From DATKBT01 sp035546295 (GTDB lineage Bacteria > Acidobacteriota > Thermoanaerobaculia > Multivoradales > Multivoraceae), in assembly GCA_035546295.1 (NCBI GenBank), contig DATKBT010000002.1, forward strand, positions 1 through 45,503: 45,503 bases of DNA, given 5' to 3'. Positions within the stretch are counted from its first letter, which is position 1; every line of letters starts with the position of its first letter. Under the pieces are notes generated by a model. The model was not told the origin of the DNA. It saw nothing but the letters and a program-made list of their open reading frames with translations, and did no database searches. Positions 34,882 to 45,503 of this stretch are shown piece by piece. The position numbers were made by a program, and so were the translations under genes.

Positions 34882-35694
34882 GTGAGCGAGCAAGCCACCT
34901 ATGAGCACATCGTCCTCGAGCAGGACGGCCCGATCGCGCGGCTGACGCTCGACCGCCCCGACGCGCGCAACGCGATGTCGACCGAGATGGGTCGCGAGAT
35001 CCGCGCCGCGGTCGACGCCATCAACCGCGACGACGCCGCCCGGGTCGTCGTGGTGCGCGGAGCCGGCAAGGCCTTCAGCGGCGGCGGTGACCTGCAGTCG
35101 CTCGAGGAGGAGGCGGCGGCGGCCACCGAGGGCAGGGCGCGCGGGCCGGGTCTCGGCGGCGGCCGGACCTTCTACTCGCTGTTCCTGTCGGTGCGCGACC
35201 TGCGAGTCCCCTCGATCGCGGCGATCAACGGACACGCGATCGGCGCCGGGCTCTGCTTCGCGCTGGGCTGCGACCTGCGGATCATCCACGAGAAGGCGAA
35301 GGTCGGCATGACGTTCGTCAAGGTCGGCATCCACCCCGGCATGGCCGCGACCTGGAACCTGCCGCGCCTGATCGGCCCGGCGCGCGCCGCCGAGCTGCTC
35401 TATTCGGGCCGGCTCCTCGATGCCGCCGAGGCGGTCTCGTGGGGCATCGCGTCGCGCTCGGCGGGCGACGATTTCGACCAGGTCGTCGACGAGCTGGCGG
35501 GTCAGATCGCGAGCTGTGCGCCGGTCGCGGTGCGTCTGGTCAAGCAGACCCTCCGTGGGACCTTCGACCGCGACATCGACGCCGCGCTCGCGCTCGAGGC
35601 CGATCAGCAGGCGGCGACCTTCCGGACCCACGACGCCCTCGAGGGCATCCGCGCGATCCGCGAGAAGCGGAGCCCGCAGTTCAGCGGAAGGTAG
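34882..35694 (+). CDS. Enoyl-CoA hydratase/isomerase family protein
   Basis: A 270-residue crotonase-fold protein. The oxyanion-hole segments are ARNAMSTEMGR and GAGKAFSGGGDLQSL, then AAINGHAIGAGLCFALGCDLRII. One of the two hydratase glutamates seems present (AAELLYSGR), but the other, usually in a QPE-like motif, is replaced by FVKVGIHPGM, so hydratase activity is uncertain. It could be an isomerase or another crotonase reaction. I prefer GTG at 34882 because GGAGGGG sits just upstream; ATG at 34870 would put that site inside the gene. It is divergent from nfuA (132 bp) and converges with the CinA-like gene. Confidence 0.88.
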   Translation: MSEQATYEHIVLEQDGPIARLTLDRPDARNAMSTEMGREIRAAVDAINRDDAARVVVVRGAGKAFSGGGDLQSLEEEAAAATEGRARGPGLGGGRTFYSLFLSVRDLRVPSIAAINGHAIGAGLCFALGCDLRIIHEKAKVGMTFVKVGIHPGMAATWNLPRLIGPARAAELLYSGRLLDAAEAVSWGIASRSAGDDFDQVVDELAGQIASCAPVAVRLVKQTLRGTFDRDIDAALALEADQQAATFRTHDALEGIRAIREKRSPQFSGR

Positions 35695-35822
35695 GGTTCC
35701 TCTCTCGGCAGTGTGCAGCGGCCGGGCTCCGTGCCGGCCGACGAGGCGGCGGAGACTCCTCTCGGACGCCCCGCCTACGCACGGGCGCGACCGGCGTTGT
35801 CCACCGTTCCGTCGCTCCCGCG

Positions 35823-36545
35823 TTACCGCTGGACGATCTTCTCGGTCGGCAACACGGCGAGCAACGCCTCGACCGCGCGGTCGATGGCCTCCGGATCGAT
35901 GCCGTCGAAGGTGAGCCGCACCCGGTAGTCCTCGTCGGTCACCGGATAGGAGCCGATCTCGACCGTGGTGTGCTCGGCCACGATGCGGTCGAGGAGCGGC
36001 GCGATCTCGGTCTCGCGGCACAGGGTGAAGATCGCGCGGCTGACGAAGGGCGTCGACGCGCCGATGCGCTCGGAGACCGCCGGGAGCTCGATGCGGAACA
36101 CCTTGGGGAGGCCCGGCATCACGAAGACGTTGTCGACCAGGACGACCGGCCAGGTGACGCCGGGACAGGTGACCAGCTCCGCTCCGTCGGGCACCACCGA
36201 CATCCGCAGGTGCCCCTCCTCGAGGCGATCGCCGACCAGCCGGCGGATCATCTCCTCGAGCTCGCGCGAGCGGACCAGCTCCCGACCGAACGCCCGCGCG
36301 ACCGCCGCCAGCGTGACGTCGTCGTGGGTCGGGCCGACGCCGCCGCTGGTGACCACCCAGTCGTGGCGGCGCCGCAGATCGTTGACGTCCTCGGCGATGA
36401 CCCGCACGTCGTCGCGGCAGACCACCACCCGCCGCAAGTCGACGCCGCGCGCGAAGAGCTCCCGCGCGAGCAGCGCGACGTTGGTCTCCTGGACCTTGCC
36501 GGTCAGGATCTCGTTGCCGATGATGAGCGCTGCGACGGTGGGCAT
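35823..36545 (-). CDS. CinA-like molybdopterin-binding-fold protein
   Basis: A 240-residue protein with the MoCF/CinA N-terminal fold: LIIGNEILTGKVQETNVALLARELFARGVDLRRVVVCRD and the VVTSGGVGPTHDDVTLAAVARAFG loop that binds nucleotide or molybdopterin. The C-terminal part (VFVMPGLPKVFR, EIGSYPVTDEDYRVRLTF) matches the COG1058 group. That group includes ADP-ribose or NMN-related pyrophosphatases; the deamidase domain of full CinA is absent. ATG at 36545. It follows the hydrolase gene by 7 bp and is probably co-transcribed with it. Confidence 0.88.
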   Translation of the reverse strand: MPTVAALIIGNEILTGKVQETNVALLARELFARGVDLRRVVVCRDDVRVIAEDVNDLRRRHDWVVTSGGVGPTHDDVTLAAVARAFGRELVRSRELEEMIRRLVGDRLEEGHLRMSVVPDGAELVTCPGVTWPVVLVDNVFVMPGLPKVFRIELPAVSERIGASTPFVSRAIFTLCRETEIAPLLDRIVAEHTTVEIGSYPVTDEDYRVRLTFDGIDPEAIDRAVEALLAVLPTEKIVQR

Positions 36546-36552
36546 CGGGCGG

Positions 36553-37422
36553 TCATTCTACAGCTCCGGTCGCCGCCAGCAGCGCCCCTTCGATCGCCGC
36601 GCCGACGCGCGCCGGATCCTCGAGGGGACCGAAGTGCCCCAGCTCGTCCCAGCGCTCCAGCCGTCCGTGCGGCAGCGCCTCCACGACCTCGCCGGCGACC
36701 TCGGCGGCGCCGCCGCTATCGCGCCTTCCGCGCGCGACGATCACCGGGCAGCGCACCTCCGACAGTCGCGAGAAGGTCTCGTGACGGAGGCTCATCCGGT
36801 ACACCTCCGCCTCCTCCGGACCGGGCATCTTGAGCGTGCGGCTGCCGTCCTGCTCGCGGGTGAAGCCGTGCTCGACGTAGGCGCGCAGCGCGTCGGCGTG
36901 CAGCGCGTCGAGCGGCGGCTTGGCGGCGAAGTTGGCGACCGCATCCTCCAGCGAGTCGAAGCGCGCGCGGCGTCGCCTGGAGCGCGCGACCAGGGGGGAG
37001 TTCTCGGCGCTGTCGAAGCGTGGCGGATAGACGATGGGCTCCCAGCAGTAGAGCGCGCGAAAGCTCCCGGGTCGGCGGCTCTCGGCCAGCAGCAGGGCCG
37101 CGCCTCCCATCGAATGGCCGAAGCCGAAGAGCGGGCGGTCCAGCCAGTCGACGGCCGTGGCCACGTCGTCGGCGAAGCCGTCCCATTCGTAGCGACCGGT
37201 CGACGGCGAGCTGGCGTCGCCGTGACCGCGCAGGTCGGGCGCCCAGGCCTGGAGGCGCTCGAAGGCACGGGCCGTGGGACCGTAGGTGCGCGCGTGGAAT
37301 CCGGTCGCGTGACAGACCAGCACCGCCGGGCCCTCGTGGTCGTCGAGGCGGAACAGCGGGATCTGGACGGAGTCGCTGGACGGGAGCTCCACCTCGGGAC
37401 GCTCTGGCAGGGAAAGGCTCAC
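36553..37422 (-). CDS. Alpha/beta hydrolase
   Basis: A 289-residue alpha/beta hydrolase. The nucleophile elbow is GHSMGG (near residue 103), the oxyanion region VCHATGFHARTYGP, RGHGDASSP is conserved, and the His is in DELGHFGPLEDP. The acid is probably the Asp in ARGRRDSGG. There is no signal peptide; the substrate is unknown. GTG at 37422 is the best start, because upstream the frame runs into non-conserved sequence opposite rimO; its ribosome site is weak. It is divergent from rimO by 240 bp and followed closely by the CinA-like gene. Confidence 0.88.
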   Translation of the reverse strand: MSLSLPERPEVELPSSDSVQIPLFRLDDHEGPAVLVCHATGFHARTYGPTARAFERLQAWAPDLRGHGDASSPSTGRYEWDGFADDVATAVDWLDRPLFGFGHSMGGAALLLAESRRPGSFRALYCWEPIVYPPRFDSAENSPLVARSRRRRARFDSLEDAVANFAAKPPLDALHADALRAYVEHGFTREQDGSRTLKMPGPEEAEVYRMSLRHETFSRLSEVRCPVIVARGRRDSGGAAEVAGEVVEALPHGRLERWDELGHFGPLEDPARVGAAIEGALLAATGAVE

Positions 37423-37662
37423 ATCGACGAGTGAGGAGAGGGCTCGAGGAGGGTGGGACGCCGGGCGTCGGGGCTCGCAGAACGGCCGGGAGAAGTTACC
37501 ACGACGGCGGACCGGCGAATCGACGAGGATCGCTGGTCCGCCAAGGCAGGCCAATCGCGCAGAAGGGGAGCTGCGGAGGCGCCGGTGTGGTCCCGCGGCG
37601 CGAGGTTCACGGTCGCTCGGACGCTCGGCACCAGCCTGGCGGCTGCTACCATCGCGGGCGCC

Positions 37663-39147
37663 ATGGGAGCCTCGAAAGGCCGCGTCGGCCTGATCAGCCT
37701 CGGCTGCCCCAAGAACCTCGTCGACAGCGAGATCATGCTCGGCCGCCTGCGCGAGCGCGGCTTCGAGCTGGTCGACGACGTCGAGCAGGCGTCGACGGTG
37801 ATCGTCAACACCTGCGGCTTCATCGACGAGGCGAAGCAGGAGTCGATCGACACCATCCTCGAGGTGGCCGCGCGCAAGGGCGCCGGTCTCGACCGTCTTC
37901 TGGTCGCCGGCTGCATGGTCAACCGATACCGCGCCGAGCTCCAGCAGGAGATCCCCGAGATCGACGGCTTCGTCGGGCTCGACGACCTGCTGGAGGTGCC
38001 CGAGCTGCTCGACGCGTCCGGGGGTCCGGCCATCACTCCCTCGCTGGTCCCCCTGACGAGCCTGGGGGCGCCCTCGCAACAGGCCTCGCATCGGGTGTTC
38101 GATCACACCGCGCCACGGCTCCTGACCACCCGCGGCTACGCCTACCTCAAGGTCGCCGAGGGCTGCAACAACCCCTGCACCTTCTGCGCGATCCCGAAGT
38201 GGCGGGGGCGTTTTCGCAGCCGCACGATCGAGTCGCTGGTCGCCGAGGCCCGGGCGCTCGAGAGCCAGGGTCTGGTCGAGCTGTGCCTGCTGGCGCAGGA
38301 CACGACGCGCTACGGCGAAGACCTCGGCTACGGGCGACACGGCCTGCTGCGCCTGGTCGAGGCGCTGCTGGAGGCGACGGCGGTTCCTTGGATCCGTTTT
38401 CTCTACGCCTATCCGACGACCCTCGATCCCGAGCTCTTCGAGCTGATGGGCAGCGAGCCGCGCCTCGCCTCCTATCTGGACATGCCGCTCCAGCACTCCC
38501 ACCCCGACCTGCTGCGCGCGATGCGGCGGGGGGGCCGCGCATCGACCTACCTGCGGCTGCTCGAACGCGCGCGAGAGGCCGTGCCCGACGTCTTCCTGCG
38601 CACCACCTTCATCGTCGGCTTCCCCGGCGAGCAAAAAGAGCACTTCGAGCACCTCCTCGAGTTCGTCGAGCGGGCGCGCTTCGACCACCTCGGCGCCTTC
38701 GTCTACTCGCCCGAGCCGGGGACGCCCTCGGCCGAGCTCGCCGCGCGCCCCCCCCGTCGGGCGGCGATCGCTCGGCGCAGGGAGCTGCTCGCGCGCCAGG
38801 AGTCGATCGCGCTCGAGCGCCGGCGCCGGCTGGTCGGCTCGGTCCTGCCGATGCTGATCGAGGGGGCGTGCGAAGAGAGCGAGCACCTGCTCCAGGCCCG
38901 GCACCAGGGCATGGCTCCGGAGGTCGACGGCCGGGTGCTGATCAACGACGTGCTGGTCGAGGGGGGGGGGCTCCCGCCCGCTGGCTCCTTCGCCGAGGTC
39001 GAGATCACCGAGGCCTACGCCGACGACCTGGTCGGACGCATCCTGGCGCTTCGCGGACGGCGGGGCGAGGAGGTCGTCCAGCCGGGCGCCAGCGAGCGCG
39101 CCGGGGCGCTCCGGGAGCGCGAGGATGCGGTCGTCCGGAGCCTCTGA
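37663..39147 (+). CDS. rimO: Ribosomal protein S12 methylthiotransferase RimO
   Basis: A 494-residue radical-SAM enzyme that methylthiolates an Asp of ribosomal protein S12. The N-terminal cluster ligands are C15 (LGCPKN), C51 (NTCGFI) and C84 (VAGCMV). The radical-SAM cluster ligands are C168, C172 and C175 (EGCNNPCTFCAIP). RTTFIVGFPGE and YSPEPGTPS are RimO features that distinguish it from MiaB. The TRAM domain ends near 460; a 30-residue charged tail is extra. ATG at 37663 precedes MGASKGRVGLISLGC. It is coupled to ribF through a TGATG overlap. Confidence 0.96.
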   Translation: MGASKGRVGLISLGCPKNLVDSEIMLGRLRERGFELVDDVEQASTVIVNTCGFIDEAKQESIDTILEVAARKGAGLDRLLVAGCMVNRYRAELQQEIPEIDGFVGLDDLLEVPELLDASGGPAITPSLVPLTSLGAPSQQASHRVFDHTAPRLLTTRGYAYLKVAEGCNNPCTFCAIPKWRGRFRSRTIESLVAEARALESQGLVELCLLAQDTTRYGEDLGYGRHGLLRLVEALLEATAVPWIRFLYAYPTTLDPELFELMGSEPRLASYLDMPLQHSHPDLLRAMRRGGRASTYLRLLERAREAVPDVFLRTTFIVGFPGEQKEHFEHLLEFVERARFDHLGAFVYSPEPGTPSAELAARPPRRAAIARRRELLARQESIALERRRRLVGSVLPMLIEGACEESEHLLQARHQGMAPEVDGRVLINDVLVEGGGLPPAGSFAEVEITEAYADDLVGRILALRGRRGEEVVQPGASERAGALREREDAVVRSL

Positions 39148-40124
39148 TGCAGGTCGTCCAGGATGCGCTGCGTGCCGCCGATCTCCCGCACGGCACGATC
39201 GTGACGATCGGCAACTACGACGGCATCCACCTCGGCCAGCGCGAGGTGCTGCGCCGGGTGGTGGAGCGGGCGCGCGAGACCGGTTGCCACTCCGTCGTGG
39301 TGACTTTCGATCCGCACCCCCTCGAGGTGCTGCGACCGGAGTCCGCGCCTCCGCGCATCGTGACGCTGGCGCAGAAGGAGGCGCTGCTCGACGAGGTGGG
39401 CATCGACTACGTGCTGATCGTGCGGTTCACCCACGAGTTCGCGCAGACCCCGGCGCGCAGCTTCGTACGCGACTTCCTGCACGAGAAGCTGGGCGCCCGC
39501 GAGATCTACGTCGGCGCCGCCTTCTCGTTCGGACATCGGCGCGAAGGGGACGTCACTCTGCTCCAGCAGATGGGCGAGAGCTTCGGCTTCGCAACGTTCG
39601 CGGTCGACGAGGTGCGCGCCGGCCGGGATCGGATCTCGAGCACGCGCATCCGCGAGTTGGTGCGGCTCGGTCACGTGGCCGAGGCGCGCGAGCTGCTGGG
39701 CCGTCCGTACTCGATCACGGGCATCGTGGCGCGCGGCGACCGCATGGGCAAGCGGCTGGGCTGGCCGACGATCAACCTCTCGTGCGATCATCTGCTCATC
39801 GCGATCGACGGGGTCTACGCCAGCCGGGTGTTCTTCCCGAGCTTTCCGGCCACCTTCGACTCGGTCACCAACATCGGCACCCGGCCCACCGTCTACGAGA
39901 ACTACGAGCGTGTCGTGGAGAGTCACATCCTCGACTTCCGGTCCGACGTCTACGGCGAGACGGTCGAGCTCCAGTTCTGGAAGCGGCTGCGCGACGAGAA
40001 GATGTTTCCCTCGATGATGGATCTCTCGGCCCAGATCGGCCGGGACGTCGAGGAGACCCGGGAGTTCTTCTCGGCGCTGCGTGCGCGCGAGGAGATCGGG
40101 TCGGGGGTGGGGGAGGCGCGGTGA
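39147..40124 (+). CDS. ribF: Bifunctional riboflavin kinase / FAD synthetase RibF
   Basis: A 325-residue enzyme that makes FMN and then FAD. The N-terminal adenylyltransferase has TIGNYDGIHLGQ, VTFDPHPLEVL and ISSTRIRELV; the C-terminal kinase has RMGKRLGWPTINL and a VYGETVELQFWKRLRDE stretch. The ATG at 39147 shares its A with the rimO TGA, so translation is coupled. FMN and FAD are the cofactors of the Na+-NQR and ApbE encoded in this window, though ribF is a general housekeeping gene. The 190 bp to trxA holds no clear feature besides the trxA ribosome site. Confidence 0.96.
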   Translation: MQVVQDALRAADLPHGTIVTIGNYDGIHLGQREVLRRVVERARETGCHSVVVTFDPHPLEVLRPESAPPRIVTLAQKEALLDEVGIDYVLIVRFTHEFAQTPARSFVRDFLHEKLGAREIYVGAAFSFGHRREGDVTLLQQMGESFGFATFAVDEVRAGRDRISSTRIRELVRLGHVAEARELLGRPYSITGIVARGDRMGKRLGWPTINLSCDHLLIAIDGVYASRVFFPSFPATFDSVTNIGTRPTVYENYERVVESHILDFRSDVYGETVELQFWKRLRDEKMFPSMMDLSAQIGRDVEETREFFSALRAREEIGSGVGEAR

Positions 40125-40315
40125 GCGAGAGGCATGGGAAGCATCGGAGGAGCGTCGGGAGGAACCCCGGGAAGCACGTGGTGTGATGAAGAGGAGTTGC
40201 GGTAAGCCACGAGGGCCGCGGGGAAGGTTTGCCCGGCAGAATCCGTTCTCGTGACCGGCGGGCGCCCCTGAGCGTCTCGCCCCAATCGACAGATCCCAGA
40301 CAGGAGTAGCACTGC

Positions 40316-40642
40316 ATGTCCGAATCCATCGTCCACGTCGACAGCTCGAACTTCCAGGAGCAGGTGCTGGGCTCGAACGTTCCGGTCCTGGTCGACTTCT
40401 GGGCGACGTGGTGTGGCCCCTGTCGGCAGGTGGCGCCGGTTCTCGAGCAGCTCGCCGACGAGCTCGGCGACAAGGTGAAGATCGCGAAGCTCGACGTCGA
40501 CTCGGCGCAGGACGTGGCCTTCAACTACCACGTCCAGAGCATCCCGACCTTCATCCTGTTCAAGTCCGGCGAGGTCGCCGACCGCACGATGGGGGCTCTG
40601 CCCAAGCCGAAGCTGCAGGACTTCATCGAGCGGAACCTGTAG
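40316..40642 (+). CDS. trxA: Thioredoxin
   Basis: A 108-residue thioredoxin with the active site WCGPC (C33, C36) in DFWATWCGPCRQVAP, the cis-Pro loop QSIPTFILFKSGE, and the conserved KLDVDSAQD. It reduces protein disulfides in the cytoplasm. ATG at 40316 follows CAGGAG. It converges with guaB; the 331-bp gap between them is filled by hairpin units. Confidence 0.97.
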   Translation: MSESIVHVDSSNFQEQVLGSNVPVLVDFWATWCGPCRQVAPVLEQLADELGDKVKIAKLDVDSAQDVAFNYHVQSIPTFILFKSGEVADRTMGALPKPKLQDFIERNL

Positions 40643-40701
40643 GGGCTCGAAGGCGCAGGGGCGGCTCCGGCGCGGTCGCCGCCTGTCGGCAGCATCCGCG
40701 C

Positions 40702-40995
40702 TCAGCTTCATCGGGTGGAGCCGATGACGGTGCGCGCCGCCCCCTCCCCCGGTGCCGGCGCACTCGTCATCGTTCGACCCAGGAGTGGCCGCGGCACGAT
40801 CGCCTGGCGGCGCTCGTGCCGATCAGCTTCATTGGGTCGAGCCGATGACCATGCGCCTGCGGCGCATTGGTCATCGTTCGACCCAGTAGTTGCCGCGCAG
40901 CTGTCGCTTTTCAGCGACAGCCGCGATCAGCTTCATCGGGTGGAAAGGATCGGTTGCGCCTGCGGCGCACTCCTCACCTTTCCACCCAGTAGTTG
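40702..40995. repeat. Three tandem hairpin units between trxA and guaB
   Basis: Units start at 40702, 40823 and 40927, each opening CAGCTTCATYGGGTSGA. Each forms a long stem ending in a YYGACCCAG- or CCACCCAG-like arm. Unit 2 pairs GGGTCGA with TCGACCC and CCGATGACCA with TGGTCATCG around GCGCC-tgc-GGCGC. Unit 3 keeps the fold with different bases: GGGTGGAAAGG pairs with CCTTTCCACCC. Between units lie shorter hairpins of unrelated sequence, for example GCTGTCGC/GCGACAGC (40900-40921). The right arm of unit 3 is the last codons of guaB; units 1 and 2 carry decayed copies of those codons. No T-run follows, though a terminator or RNA-stability role for the convergent genes is plausible. Confidence 0.8.
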
Positions 40996-42519
40996 GGGGC
41001 TTCCTTCGTGATCACCACGTCGTGGGCGTGGCTCTCTTTCTGGCCCGCGGGCGTGACCCGCATCATCTGGGCCTTGGTGCGCAGCTCCTCGATCGAGGCG
41101 CAGCCGGCGAGGCCCATGCCCTGGCGCAGGCCGCCGGTGAGCTGCGTGACCATCTTGTGGAGGCTGCCCTTGTAGGGGACCATGCCCTCGATGCCCTCGG
41201 GAACCATCTTCGAGAGCGGCGCCTCGCGCTCCTGGAAGTAGCGGTCGGCGCTGCCCGCCGCCATCGCCGACAGCGACCCCATCCCGCGGTAGGCCTTGTA
41301 GGTGCGGCCCTGGTAGAGGATCGTCTCCCCGGGGCTTTCCTCGGTGCCGGCGAGCAACGAGCCGATCATCACCGAGTGGGCGCCTGCGACGATCGCCTTG
41401 GTCAGGTCTCCCGAGAAGCGGATGCCGCCGTCGGCGACCACCGGCACGCCGTGGCGGGCCGCCTCCTCGGCGCACTCCACGATCGCGGTGACCTGGGGGA
41501 CCCCGGCGCCGGTGACCACGCGCGTGGTGCAGATGCTCCCCGGACCGATGCCGATCTTGATCGCGTCGACGCCGCGCTCGATCAGCGCGCGCGCGCCCTC
41601 GGCGGTCGCCACGTTGCCCGCCATCAGCGGGACGTTGGGGAAGGCGCCGCGCAGGCGCGCGATCGCGTCGAGCACGCCGCGGCTGTGGGCGTGGGAGGAG
41701 TCGAGCACCAGCAGATCGACCTTGGAGGCGATCAGCGCCTCGGCCCGCTCCAGGAAATCTCCCGAGGCGCCCACCGCTGCCGCCACCCGCAGTCGTCCCA
41801 GCTCGTCCTTGCAGGCGTTGGGATACTGCTGCATCTTCTGGATGTCCTTGACCGTGATCAACCCCTTGAGGTTGCCCCCGTCGTCGGTCACCAGCAGCTT
41901 CTCGATCCGGTGGCGGTGCAGTTCGGCCTTGGCCTGCTCGAGGGTGGTCCCGACCGGCACCGTGACCAGGTCCTCGTGGGTCATCAGGTCGCGGATCTGG
42001 CGGTCGAGGTTGGTCTCGAAGCGCAGGTCGCGGTTGGTCAGGATGCCGACCAGGTGCCCCTCCTCGTCGGTCACCGGGACGCCCGAGATCTTGTAGGCGG
42101 CCATCAGCTCGAGCGCCTCGCGGATCCGCTGGTCGGGCCGCATGGTGATCGGGTCGACGATCATGCCGGCTTCCGAGCGCTTGACCTTGTCGACTTCGCG
42201 CGCCTGACGCTCGATCGTCAGGTTCTTGTGGATCACGCCGACGCCGCCCTCCTGGGCGATCGCGATCGCCAGCCCCGACTCGGTCACGGTGTCCATCGCC
42301 GCCGAGATCAAGGGGATGTTGAGCTCGATGTCGCGGGTGAGCCGCGTGCGCAGATCGACGTCGTTGGGGTGGACTTCGGAGAGACCTGGTCGCAGCAGGA
42401 CGTCGTCGAAGGTGAGCGCGACCTGGGGCAGGGCGCGCGCGGAGCGCGCGGCTCCGGTGGAGGGGTGCTCGAGCACCTGGACGCCGCCGTCCGCGGGCGC
42501 CTCGAGCTCGGTGAAAGGG

Positions 42520-42548
<29 letters not shown>
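40974..42548 (-). CDS. guaB: IMP dehydrogenase
   Basis: A 524-residue enzyme that oxidises IMP to XMP with NAD+, the first committed step to GMP. After a 40-residue unconserved leader it has LTFDDVLLRPG, two CBS domains (about 130-260), the catalytic loop GIGPGSICTTR, GGIRFSGDLTKAI and the YRGMGSLSAM flap region. ATG at 42548 overlaps the 3' end of secA by 29 bp. The leader is longer than normal, and a later GTG near residue 25 is possible. The final codons form one arm of a hairpin. Confidence 0.96.
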
Positions 42549-45267
<2,719 letters not shown>

Positions 45268-45341
45268 GAAATGGACGCGCGCCGGGCAAGGCCGCCAAGC
45301 CAGGCGCCTGGAAAACCGCTGATTTTACTTTGAAACCGGGA

Positions 45342-45503
45342 CTACTTGGTCCGTGCCGCGGCCGACCGGGACTTCGACACCAGGAACTTCATGGGGTTCT
45401 GCGCCGCGCCGCGATAGCGCACCTCGAAGTGCAGATGCGGCCCGGTGGAGCGGCCGGTGGATCCGACCTCGCCGAGCTTGCGGCCGCGCTGCACGACTTC
45501 CCC
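45342..45503 (-). CDS. M23 family metallopeptidase, 3' end only
   Basis: The last 53 codons of a gene that enters from the right edge. The peptide reads ...GRKLGEVGSTGRSTGPHLHFEVRYRG..., the C-terminal zinc-binding segment (HLHFEVR) of LytM/M23 peptidoglycan endopeptidases. It ends NPMKFLVSKSRSAAARTK before TAG at 45342-45344. The rest of the protein, including its export signal, lies outside the window. It is upstream of secA on the same strand; the gap 45268-45341 shows no clear promoter. Confidence 0.9.
   Translation of the reverse strand, partial: GEVVQRGRKLGEVGSTGRSTGPHLHFEVRYRGAAQNPMKFLVSKSRSAAARTK

Noticed and set aside
40125..40315. Possible regulatory RNA in the ribF-trxA gap
   Set aside because: G-rich sequence with minor self-complementarity, but no stable conserved fold or known motif could be traced.
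40643..40973. Classical intrinsic terminator for trxA or guaB
   Set aside because: The stems are strong but no T-run follows on either strand, so I list them as structured repeats rather than terminators.
40702..40995. CRISPR array between trxA and guaB
   Set aside because: Only three units, with unequal spacing, changing stems and no cas genes. The units are hairpins related to the guaB 3' end.

Overview
The window is GC-rich, near 70% by eye, with strong codon bias and mostly ATG or GTG starts behind Shine-Dalgarno sites. It reads as a chromosomal segment of a free-living Gram-negative-type bacterium: Tat signals, lipoproteins, Na+-NQR, SecA with a zinc tail. The mix of a short-form homogentisate dioxygenase, an alpha-beta fused keto-acid dehydrogenase E1, Tat-exported TIM-barrel and amidase proteins and many intergenic palindromes suggests Acidobacteriota (for example Thermoanaerobaculia). 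That placement is inference. I saw no rRNA, tRNA, CRISPR array or transposase gene.

Layout. 0.2-4.0 kb: an Lrp/AsnC regulator coupled to a thiamine-diphosphate enzyme (minus strand), divergent from a PLP aminotransferase. 4.3-11.7 kb: a phenylalanine/tyrosine catabolic run (hpd, hmgA, phhA, an unrecognised gene, fahA) followed by an exported M20 peptidase. Together these convert Phe to Tyr, 4-hydroxyphenylpyruvate, homogentisate and then fumarate plus acetoacetate; no classical maleylacetoacetate isomerase is present. 11.7-17.2 kb: a Tat amidase, an ATP-grasp protein, a probable PilZ/repeat protein and a Tat xylose-isomerase-like protein. 17.5-21.7 kb: a compact minus-strand operon of Na+/phosphate symporter, PhoU-like protein and an 805-residue fusion of 2-phosphoglycerate kinase with archaeal-type phosphoglycerate mutase. 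23.3-30.9 kb: nqrABCDEF-apbE-nqrM, the complete Na+-translocating NADH:quinone oxidoreductase with its FMN transferase and maturation factor, with a perfect Rex-type operator upstream of nqrA. 31.4-45.5 kb: housekeeping genes: fused keto-acid dehydrogenase E1, nfuA, an enoyl-CoA hydratase-like protein, a CinA-like protein, a hydrolase, rimO-ribF, trxA, guaB, secA and the 3' end of an M23 peptidase gene.

The most unusual layer lies between the genes. Several gaps are filled by palindromic or terminally inverted repeats. Four genes (the ThDP enzyme, nqrM, nqrE and nfuA) have a TAG stop that sits inside a CTAG at the very edge of such an element. One ~120-bp repeat occurs twice, inverted, 34 kb apart at about 97% identity. 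Another family occurs three times in and around the nqr cluster. The trxA-guaB gap holds three hairpin units whose stems differ in sequence but keep their pairing, and that carry decayed copies of the guaB 3' end. The hpd 3' end is also duplicated exactly over 63 bp. The two leading candidates for something undescribed are these stop-codon-associated CTAG elements and the phosphate-transport/2-phosphoglycerate kinase-mutase operon.
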